This document shows, one piece after another, positions 35,182 through 43,521 of a stretch of DNA of 64,000 nucleotides (positions are counted from its first letter, which is position 1; the number at the start of each line of letters is the position of its first letter). The stretch is taken from assembly GCA_963823845.1 (NCBI GenBank), contig CAWGND010000018.1, positions 62,001 to 126,000 of the forward strand. Direction: 5' to 3'. The DNA comes from Alloacidobacterium sp963823845 (GTDB taxonomy: Bacteria > Acidobacteriota > Terriglobia > Terriglobales > Acidobacteriaceae). The notes beneath the pieces were generated by a model that had not been told where the DNA came from, searched no databases, and was given only the letters and a program-made list of their open reading frames with translations. The translations under genes and the position numbers were made by a program.

Positions 35182-36444
35182 ATGTCGACCACTGCCCCTG
35201 CACGTGCTATTACACGTTCCCGTAAGATAGCCTCGGCGCTGTGTCTGTTCGTGGCCAGTCTAGCGACCTTCGCCCTCGCGGCTTACCCAATCTATGTGAT
35301 TCGGCCCTTTCGCGAGCAGACGCCTGCGGCCCTCGAGCGTGCACTATGGGTGCTTATGCACAACAAGCCAATATTGTTGATGCTGGCATGTTTGATAACG
35401 GTTCTTGCGCTCCTTTTATGGCGACATGCGGGTTTGGTCGCAAGATTGTTGCTGGTACCCGCCATGGGCATTACTCTTTTGGCGGCGGTTTCGAGCTGGA
35501 TCAATCCTTACGAGAAGATGTTTCATCCGGTGGGCGAGCCAAAATTTCTTGCGGCTAACCTAGCTGCAATTGACGCAAATGACATGGTTATCGCAGTCAC
35601 TCTGGGCGCTGAGAGCCGCGCTTACCCAATCCGCGAGATGGGGTATCACCATATTGTGAACGACCGGCTGCACGGACTGCCGATTGTCGTCACATATTGA
35701 ACGCTCTGCCATACGGGTCTGGTCTGGACCCGCAGCCTGAACGGACGCGAACTGCACTTTCACTTAGCGGGCATCAATAACCAGAACTTCATCATGCGCG
35801 ATGAGGAGACGGGCAGCTATTGGCAGCAGGTGACGGGAGCCGCGATTGCCGGTCCTCTCAAGGGTGAACAGCTCACGTTAGTGCCGCAGGATGAGCTCAG
35901 CTTTGGGCTCTGGAAGAAAGAGCAGCCGAATGGCACTGTCCTGGCGCCGCTGCCGCGTTACGCCGCAAAGTATGAAAAGGCGACATGGGAAAGCGAAGTG
36001 GCCAAGCTACCGACCGTGATTCATGGGACGAAAGGCACGCTCGCTGATCGGGAGACGATCTTTGGCGTGGTGAGCAACGGAGCGGCCCGAGCCTATCCGA
36101 TGAGCCAATTGACGGCTCAATCAGCAGTGCTGCTCGATGTCCTGGGCAGTCAGCCGATTATGCTGGTGCTCGGTCCGGACGGAAAGTCTGTGCGGGTGTT
36201 TTCCCGCCAGATCGCCGGGCGCGAACTAGAGTTTTATGGCCACAGTGCGGCCAACATGAGTGATTCCTGGACGCTCTTAGATGACAGAACCCTCAGCGGG
36301 TGGAACTTTGACGGTTGTGCCGTTTCCGGCGAGATGAAGGGACAGTGCCTCACGCGGATCGATGCACTGAAAGACTACTGGTTCGACTGGCAGCACTATC
36401 ATCCACACAGCGGCATCTATCAGCACCAGACTGAAACACCATAA
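35182..36444 (+). CDS. DUF3179-family membrane protein with selenocysteine (UxxC)
   Basis: The frame runs from ATG 35182 to TAA 36442 with a single in-frame TGA at 35698-35700 and encodes 420 residues. Three hydrophobic helices (about 15-38, 58-76, 78-102) precede the DUF3179 domain. The family motif V-T-Y-C-x-L-C is here V-V-T-Y-U-T-L-C-H-T-G: TGA (residue 173) replaces the first cysteine and the second (176) is kept. After the TGA the protein continues with typical DUF3179 blocks (M-R-D-E-E-T-G-S-Y-W-Q-Q-V-T-G, A-I-A-G-P-L-K-G, C-terminal H-Y-H-P-H-S-G-I-Y). A SECIS-like hairpin follows and tRNA-Sec and selDAB lie within 6 kb. If not decoded as Sec, it would be a truncated pseudogene. Confidence 0.85.
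35698..35732 (+). promoter_or_regulatory. TGA (Sec) codon and SECIS-like hairpin, DUF3179 gene
   Basis: The Sec codon is 35698-35700. Thirteen nucleotides on, CGGGTC (35714-35719), loop TGGTCTG and GACCCG (35727-35732) form a perfect 6-bp stem. The loop has GGTCT, as in the E. coli fdhF element (loop AGGUCU), and begins at nearly the same distance from the TGA (GGTC at nucleotide 24 versus 22 in fdhF). Confidence 0.8.
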
Positions 36445-36463
36445 CGGCGAGGGCTATTTCCTC

Positions 36464-37045
36464 TCACTTCGTCATTGCATTCATTTCGAGATAGCCCTGC
36501 GGCGAAACGCCGAAGGCATCGGCCACACGATTGAAGAAAGCGAACATGGCAGTGATGTACACGGCCTCTGCGATCTGCGGTTCGGTCCAGCCATGGTCGC
36601 GGAGGACCTGCACGTCCTCAGGGGTTGTCCTGTACGCCGCCTCCGTAACCTTGGTGACATACTCGAGGAGAGCGCGCTCAGCGTCGGACAAGCCAGCTTC
36701 GTCGAGTTTTCCCGCTGCAATCGCCTGTACTGTTTTTTCTTCTGCTCCCTGAACCCGCAGGAAGTAAGCGTGTGAATCCAGTCAATACGGGCAGCGATTG
36801 AGCCATGAGACCCAGCTGGCAATGGCTTCTTTTGTGCGGCGGGTGAGGTGGCCTTCTGAAAAGTGGACGGTATTACTGAAGCTCATCACTTCCCGCAGAA
36901 AATCGGGGCGATGACTAAAGCACTTGAGGATGCCCGGCATCTTCTGGCGGCCCGACTGTGCGCGCCATTCCTCGTAGACCTTCGCAATCTCGCCGGTTGC
37001 GTCAGCATCTTCAATGATGTCGATTTTGGTCTTCGGATCGGTCAT
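36464..37045 (-). CDS. AhpD-like peroxidase-related protein with selenocysteine (CxxU)
   Basis: From ATG 37045 to TGA 36464 the frame holds one internal TGA (36784-36782), giving 193 residues. The carboxymuconolactone decarboxylase/AhpD core motif C-x-x-C-x-x-x-H reads C-P-Y-U-L-D-S-H, so TGA (residue 88) replaces the resolving or attacking cysteine while C85 and H92 remain. Both halves are family-like: I-I-E-D-A-D-A-T-G-E-I-A-K-V-Y before and A-E-A-V-Y-I-T-A-M-F-A-F-F-N-R-V-A-D after. Members reduce peroxides using this motif. It is the last gene of a selD-selA-selB operon and tail-to-tail with DUF3179 (19 nt apart). AhpD-like selenoproteins are known in bacteria, which supports the call. 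Confidence 0.87.
36746..36784 (-). promoter_or_regulatory. TGA (Sec) codon and SECIS-like hairpin, AhpD-like gene
   Basis: The codon is 36784-36782 on the minus strand. Eighteen nucleotides later TTCCTG (36763-36758) pairs with CAGGGA (36751-36746), one T-G wobble, around loop CGGGTT with G in the second position. Position and loop fit the bacterial SECIS pattern. Confidence 0.7.
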
Positions 37046-37147
37046 AGTCTACGGCCACGGTTCAGGTGCAACTGAAGAAGATTAGCACATCTGTACGCGC
37101 CGAAGCAGCGTTGGATAAGGCGATTCCGCAGTTTTGGAGGAATGTTT

Positions 37148-39051
37148 CTAGAGCACGAGGCGCTTGTCGCCTTCTTTGCGAGTGATCCTCTCGCGATCGA
37201 GATACTCAAGAAGTGGGATCGCGTATTTCCTCGACAGCCCGGTGATCTGCTTGAAGCGCGCAACATCGAAGGTCTGGCCGCGCAGGCCGCGCGATCCGTC
37301 CCCGCAACGTTTCGAGAGCGCTGTTGTGGAAGTAGAGTTCATCGATGCCCATCTTGATCAATACTCTCTCGCGGAGCAGAAAGGTCATGAGTCTGCGCAT
37401 CTCGCGTTCTTTGAGATTGAGTCTTGTGGCAACTTCAGAGGATGAGGGAGCAGCGAGGCCAGCCGCTTCGTAGATCGAGGCAGATCGCAAAACGCGACTT
37501 GAGGTCTGCGTCGGCGAGGCGTGGTCCTAATGCAGCGAGATAGATCCGCTCATTCTGCATGCGAAGCTTTTGCTCGCGTACAAGTTTCTCAAGGAGGAAG
37601 TCGAATATCTCCGTCTTCAAGCCGGTTTGGCTCTTCAGTTCTGACCGCTTGAGGCCGTCGTCTTTGCGTCCGCCTTCAGACGGCTGGCAATGCTGTCGTT
37701 GCGATGGCTGATGCTTCGCTGGTGAGCAGCATGTCGCCGGGAATGCGAAGGAGACGATTGCTGCTTATGAGCGATTCGGTGAATCGTTGCAGGGCCTCTT
37801 GCGTAAGCCCGGTTTCGGCAACCAGATCACGCATGGTGAGGCCGGCTGTGCCTCGTCGCGCGACTCGCAAGAAAAGCTGTTCTTCGAGGGAGGCGCCTTT
37901 GAGAGCTTCCAGCCAGCTGAGGCACTTTGCCTTTCGCAGGTTGGGCAGGGGATGCGCATCGAGCACATGGCCGCCGCCGATGGTGGCGGCAGGCGAACAA
38001 CTCCGGAGCACGAAGCGGTCACCCGGCACCAGCACCACAGGCTTCTGAAGCCTTAGCCTCATCAAGCGACGGGTGCCAGGCTCAGCTGCCTCGTAACCGT
38101 AAAGCGAGACGGTAGCCAGCGTATCGGCAGTGAAGGCGTGAAAGTGTACCCGTGATCGATGCTTCACAATGGTTGAGCCAGGCAGAAGCACCGCTTCGAC
38201 GTCAATGGTTGTGACCGCGATAAGTGTTCCTCTGGGACGAGAGTCTGTCCCCGGTTCGCGTCGGAGACTTCAATGCCGGCCAGATTGAGCGCGACACGCG
38301 AACCGGCGCGGGCATGTTCTTCGGCGTGGCCATGGGTCTGCATTCCGCGTACGCGGACGCTGCGGCCTCCGGGTTCGAGCGCGAGGGATTCTCCTACGTG
38401 GAATTCTCCTGAAAGCAGGGTACCCGTGACGACCGTGCCGAATCCTTTCATCACGAAAGCTCGATCGAGTGGGTAACCGGGGCAGATGATCGGGATTGTT
38501 TACAGAGATCTTTGTTGCCAAGAGACAGGAGTTCGCGGCGAAGATCGTCAAGCCCCTGTCCGGTTCTTGCACTTACGGGTAGAACGCTGGCATGGCTCCC
38601 ATCGAGAAAGGTGCCGGAGAGAAATGCTTGGATATCGGAGCAAACCTCTTCGAGACGATCCGTGCTGACGGCATCGACCTTAGTGACAACGGTTAGGCCC
38701 CGACTGACTCCGAGGAGGCTGCAGATTGCGAGATGCTCTTCGGTCTGCGGTTTGATGCCTTCTTCGGCGGAGACGATGAGGAGAACAGCATCGATGCAGC
38801 CTGCGCCTGCGAGCATATTGCGGATAAAGAGCTTGTGTCCCGGGACATCGACGAAGCTGATTCGCAGAAGGGTGTTGTCCGGCGCCACGTGCGTCAAGGG
38901 AGGCGAATCCCAGATCGATAGTGATGCCACGCCGCTTCTCTTCGGGCAGGCGGTCGGTGTCCACGCCGGTAAGTGCGCGCACGAGCGTAGTTTTGCCGTG
39001 GTCGATGTGACCCGCTGTTCCGATGACGACAGATTTGACCGCCATGGTCAT
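37148..39051 (-). pseudogene. selB: SelB, selenocysteine-specific elongation factor, multiple frameshifts as sequenced
   Basis: The gene can be followed end to end over about 634 codons. G1 reads V-I-G-T-A-G-H-I-D-H-G-K-T-T-L, then R-G-I-T-I-D-L-G-F-A-S-L, V-D-V-P-G-H-K-L-F and the T-K-V-D nucleotide motif. The second domain is F-V-M-K-G-F-G-T-V-V-T-G-T-L. The C-terminal winged helices end with F-K-Q-I-T-G-L-S-R-K-Y-A-I-P-L-L-E-Y-L-D, the SECIS-binding part. SelB brings Sec-tRNA to the ribosome at SECIS-marked UGA codons. At least six indels shift the frame (near 38925, 38460, 38218, 37680, 37500, 37300). Either real decay or sequence errors must explain them. Confidence 0.8.
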
Positions 39052-39088
39052 GAAGGCGAGAGTTTTTCGCTGACGGTGACGCAGGAGA

Positions 39089-40626
39089 TCATTTCTGGCC
39101 GAATGAAAGCGGATTGGACGCTGGCACTGCGTGATCCTGCTGCAGCAGTGATACGAGCGTGGCATCGAATTCAGGTTCAACGGTCCGAAGGTCTAGCAAG
39201 ACGGCGTCATCGCTTACGCGACCGATCACGGGTGGCTTAAGCCTGTCGCAGCGCGTGTAACAACGCTTGAGGTTGCAGCGTTGCATGGCGCAGAGATACT
39301 GCCGAGCTTTGCAGACGGGCCGCGGGCGCTGTTCCGCCACCGATGAGGCTGAGGACCGGAACCGCTTCGGCGAAAAGATCGTCGGAGCGCACCTGGCCGG
39401 CAACCCATTCGCACCGCCTGAGAATTTCCAGCGGAGTTGCGTGAAGCATGTTTATGATCGGAATGGAATCAGCCTTCTCCGACAGGTAATCCATGAGCGT
39501 TGCTTCAAGCGCCGCGTACGTGAGTTTGTCGACGCGAAACGCTCGCAGCAGCGGGTTTTTGCGGATGCGGTCGATCAGGTCAACTCTTCCGATAAGGAGA
39601 CCGCATTGCGGGCCGCCCAGCAGCTTGTCTCCGCTCGCGGCGATCAGGTCGACGCCGAGCCGGAAGCTGTCCAGCAACGTCGGCTCCGCAAGGACTCCCA
39701 GGTCTTCTAAAGAGGGAATCAGGCCAGTGCCCTGGTCGTTGAATACCGGAACATTTCTGCGCTTTCCCAAGGCGACGAGATCCTGCAGAGTGGGCCTTTC
39801 GGTGAAGCCCTCGATGCTGAAGTTGGATTGGTGGACGCGGAGGATAAGGCCGGTCTCTGCAGAGATGGCGTCTTCATAGTCGGCGAGGCGCGTCCGGTTC
39901 GTAGTGCCCACTTCACGCAAACGCGCCCCCGACTTGGCAAGGATCTCGGGAATGCGAAAACCGCCACCGATTTCGACGAGTTCTCCGCGAGAGACGATAA
40001 CATCGGTGCCTTCGGCCAGAGAATTGAGCGCGAGGAATGTAGCTGCCGCACAATTATTTACGACAACCGCAGCTCTCGGCGTATCCGCCGAATTTTCGTC
40101 GACCGTGCCGGCTCTGATGCCGAGAAGCCGCAGAAGGAGTTCCTCCCCGTGAACGTCCCGGCGGCTCCGTTCGCCGGTTTCGAGATCGAATTCGAGGTTG
40201 GAGTAGCCCGCGGCAATTTCAGCAATGTGCTCGAGCGCAGAGGCGCTCAAGAGGAGCTCGTCCTAAATTCGTATGAAGTATGACGCCGGTCGCATTGATG
40301 ACGCGTCGTAGCGAGTAGCGCTTGTTCTGGCTGATCTCGTCGGCAACCGCGAGATGGAGTCCCGCAAGCTGGTTTTTCAGGCTGGCGTGCGTGTGTCGTC
40401 CGTCTGCAATCTCCTGCTTGACGCGAAGAAGGACGGCTCGCGTGGAACGGACCACGGTGCTGTGAGACTCCACCTGAAGGATCGTGGCGAAGTGAGGATC
40501 GAGCAAGAGATCATTGAGCGAGGGCAGCAGACTGTATTGGCTGCGTATTTCGGGATCGCCGATTGTGTTCTCGCTGCGCTTCATAGACCGAATACTGTTA
40601 AGTGGAATTGTATTGGCTTCGATCAT
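39089..40626 (-). pseudogene. selA: SelA, L-seryl-tRNA(Sec) selenium transferase, frameshifted as sequenced
   Basis: ATG 40626 lies 7 nt after the selD stop. The N-terminal part (S-L-L-P-S-L-N-D-L-L, then R-R-V-I-N-A-T-G-V-I-L-H-T-N-L-G-R-A-P-L) is in one frame. The central PLP domain (V-V-V-N-N-C-A-A-A-T-F-L-A-L-N, F-N-D-Q-G-T-G, and the PLP lysine in A-S-G-D-K-L-L-G-G-P-Q) is in a second, from about 40245. The C-terminal V-I-G-R-V-S-D-D-A-V-L-L-D-L-R-T-V is in a third, after about 39240. SelA converts Ser-tRNA(Sec) to Sec-tRNA(Sec) with selenophosphate. All catalytic parts are conserved apart from the two shifts. Confidence 0.82.
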
Positions 40627-40633
40627 TTTGCCG

Positions 40634-41703
40634 CTACCGCAACAGAATGGCCGGTACACCCTGTCCCGCAGTATAGGGACCGAGAACGGAGCCGATCCTG
40701 ACTGCGTTGAGGCCCGCACTGCGCAGTGAGCTGAGTAGCGCGTCTGCATTCTCCGGCGCAACTGAGATCAATAGACCGCCAGCAGTTTGCGGATCATAGA
40801 GCAAGGTGCGCAAATCATCGGGAATCTGAGAGCCGGGCGCATCTGCGCTGACGCACTCCGCAAAGTCGCGATTCGCCAGTAGTCCGGCGGGGATCGCGCC
40901 GAGATGGATGGCATCGAGTGCGCCGTCAATGCGTGGCTACTTTGTCCACCACAATCTCAATCGTCACTCCGCTGCCCATCGCTAGTTCGCGGCCATGGCC
41001 CATCAAACCGAAGCCCGTAACGTCAGTCATTGCATGGACGCCGGTCGCACGCTGTGACAATCTCTGATGCCGTGCGGTTAAGCGTCGTCATCGATCGCAC
41101 GGCACTCTCCACCCAATCTGGTTTGGCGCTGCCCTTCTTCAACGCCGTTGTGATTACGCCGGTTCCGATGGGCTTGGTGAGGATCAGAGCGTCGCCGGCA
41201 ACTGCGCCCGAATTTGTAAATACGCGGTCAGGATGGATCAGGCCAGTAACTGCGTATCCGAATTTGATCTCGGTGTCGCGAACACTGTGCCCACCCACGA
41301 CGACACAGCCAGCCTCGCCCATTTTTGTCATGCCGCCACGCATGATCTGTTCGAGGATGTCCAGATCTCCGTCCTGCGGGAAACACACGATGGAGAGAGC
41401 CGTCACCGGCCGTCCTCCCATCGCATAGACGTCGCTCAGCGCGTTGGTAGCGGCAATCTGGCCGAAGGTGAAAGGGTCATCTACGAGTGGAGTAAAGAAG
41501 TCGACAGTCTGAACGAGCGCAAGGTCAGGCGCGATGCGATAGATGCCTGCGTCATCCGATGTGTCGAAGCCAACCAACAGATTCTGATCGTTCTGCTTTG
41601 GAAGCCTCGACAGCACCGCAGCCAGCGAACCGGGGGCCAGCTTGCTTGCGCATCCACCGGCCTTGACCTGTTGTGTCAATCTCACGGTTGCAGAATTACT
41701 CAT
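40634..41703 (-). pseudogene. selD: SelD, selenide water dikinase, frameshifted as sequenced
   Basis: ATG 41703 starts M-S-N-S-A-T-V-R-L-T. The catalytic site reads G-G-C-A-S-K, i.e. the cysteine form, with the essential lysine. ATP and metal motifs follow (V-Q-T-V-D-F-F-T-P-L-V-D-D-P, N-A-L-S-D-V-Y-A-M-G-G, G-G-H-S-V-R-D). The first frame ends at 41023. The sequence continues in another frame as M-T-D-V-T-G-F-G-L-M-G-H-G and, after a second shift near 40940, as I-D-G-A-L-D-A-I-H-L-G-A-I-P and Y-D-P-Q-T-A-G-G-L-L to TAG 40634. SelD makes selenophosphate for SelA. It heads the operon, divergent from selC. Confidence 0.82.
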
Positions 41704-41784
41704 TCAGCATTCCAGCCTTGTCTTGTCAGATAAGATCATACCTACCCGGCAATGAAGCAGCGCCGCTGCACGTTACCGTATACA

Positions 41785-41879
41785 GGAAGTGCCTAGGCTC
41801 CGGTGATCCTCCCGGTCTTCAAAACCGGTGGTCGTTCTTAACGGGCGACGGTGTGTTCGACTCACACGCACTTCCGCCA
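41785..41879 (+). tRNA. selC: tRNA-Sec (anticodon TCA)
   Basis: The 95-nt gene has an 8-bp acceptor (GGAAGTGC with GCACTTCC), an anticodon stem CCGGT/ACCGG with loop CTTCAAA (anticodon TCA at 41819-41821), a long variable arm (GTCG...CGAC), a T arm TGTG-TTCGACT-CACA and an encoded GCCA end. The length, long extra arm and 8-bp acceptor are specific to bacterial tRNA-Sec. It shows no damage and is divergent from selD with 81 bp between. Confidence 0.93.
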
Positions 41880-41958
41880 AGCCAGTCGATACTAGCCTAC
41901 ATTTGAGGCATTTGCAGAACGGGTGGGAGACCGGGCAAAGCACAGATAGAGAGCCCGT

Positions 41959-43426
41959 TCAACCCAGCATACTCTCCAGTTCCTTGCGATTGAGGTCCTC
42001 GTCCAAATTGGACGGAGTCATCAGCTTCTTCAGATCGTCGAGGGCTGGGAGCAGAGAAGTCACCTGGGATTGGATTCGACCACGGAGAAACTCCTGAAAC
42101 TCTTTGGTCATCGATTTTGTCAGATCGCGAACATCATCCGGCAAACCGCTGACGCCGGACACGGATTCTCCCAGGGACCGCAGGCTCTCGTCGATCTTAA
42201 TCACCTGTTCCGGGAGCTCTTCGGTGATCTCGTCAATCCTCTTGGTGATGTCCCTATCCTTGATCTTGTCGATCTGTTCTTTGAACATGTAGTGCTGCGC
42301 CAGTGTCTCGATGGTCTCGTTGCTGAGCGGCGAAAGAAGCGCACCCTGGAATTTCGTTTTGAACTGATCGTCGAGGTTCTGGGTTCTTTGCCAGGTTATG
42401 TCAAGTTTCTGGTTGACGTCGTCACGGAAGCTTCCACCGTCGTCTTTCTGTCGCGACGTTGGCAATGCCGAGGTCCAATCGTTGAGCTCGCCTTTCCCCT
42501 GATCCAGATAGACTCTGGCCTTGCCGATGCCGTTAGAACTAAGGTATTGATTAATGTCCTGCCTGGTCTTATTGAACATTGTGAGGACGCTGTCTTTGTG
42601 TCGGCTCACGAAGTCCTTGTACGATGCCAGCAGCAACCGGTATCTGCGTGCACTTTCGGCCGCAGCCTCGGCCATCAGCCTTAAGTGTTCAATAGCCACT
42701 TTGGTAGGGTCGTCGATCTCTGAAGGGGTTCCATCAGGCTTGATGTCTTGTTCGATGAAGTACTTCTTGGCCATCTCGATGAGTACATCCACCGCCTTGC
42801 CCAGATTCTCCCTGAGCCAGGTCATAAGGTAATCCCCTTCTCTCCTGATGGCGTCAATAACCTTTTGGGAGTTTTCCAGTACTTTGCGCCAATAATCATC
42901 CATCTGGGTAATGACTTCCTGGACCATTTTGTCGATATCCTGAACAGCTCGCATCTCATCGTTTTTGATGCCCTCATTCTCCGACAGCAGGAACGTCCAG
43001 GTATCCTGCAGCGCACCCATGAGCTTCGACATGTTGTCCTGATGCTGGAGAAGATCGTCCATTCGCTGCGGGGTTGCTGCCTTCGAAAGTGTGTCGAAGA
43101 ATTTCTCCTCGGCGTCGAGCGCAGACGACCAGAAGAGTTGATGTGCCGGCGGCAGCATCACGTCCCTCGCCGCATTCGCGAACAGTTCCTGGTAGTCGGA
43201 TCGCAGACGAGCAATTACGCGACTGCCATTTTGATTGGGTCCCCAGATTGGTGGCGCTGGCCTTGGCCATGAAATCAACCAGGTCGTCCATCGCGCTCTG
43301 GCGAAGGTCGGTGTACCGGTTTATGCAGTCGAGGAAATTCTGATTGATCATGTCATTGGCGGCGGGCGGAACCTGCGTCAGAAGATCGCGCAATTCGGCA
43401 ATGCGATACCCATAGGTTGTAGACAT
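41959..43426 (-). pseudogene. Long coiled-coil protein B, one frameshift as sequenced
   Basis: ATG 43426 follows AGGAG; about 489 residues to 41959. The first 55 residues (M-S-T-T-Y-G-Y-R-I-A-E...M-D-D-L-V-D-F-M-A-K) are in one frame; after an indel near 43240 the rest is a long helical protein (N-K-T-R-Q-D-I-N-Q-Y-L, D-I-T-K-R-I-D-E-I-T-E-E-L-P-E). There is no signal peptide, membrane helix or enzyme motif. I do not recognise the family. It is the last gene of a three-gene minus-strand operon with the beta-helix gene and coiled-coil protein A. Confidence 0.6.
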
Positions 43427-43521
43427 TGGTTACTCCTGGCCTGCTGGCGGGGCGGCTTCACGCCAGCTGGGTTCGTTTTCAAAGTACTTGTCAATTCCGA
43501 TCAACTTGCCCGGCCCAAGCT

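Noticed and set aside
40930..40960. TGA inside selD (after V-D-K-V-A-T-H) as a further selenocysteine codon
   Set aside because: The family does not have Cys here and the following conserved sequence is in another frame, so the TGA results from a frameshift.
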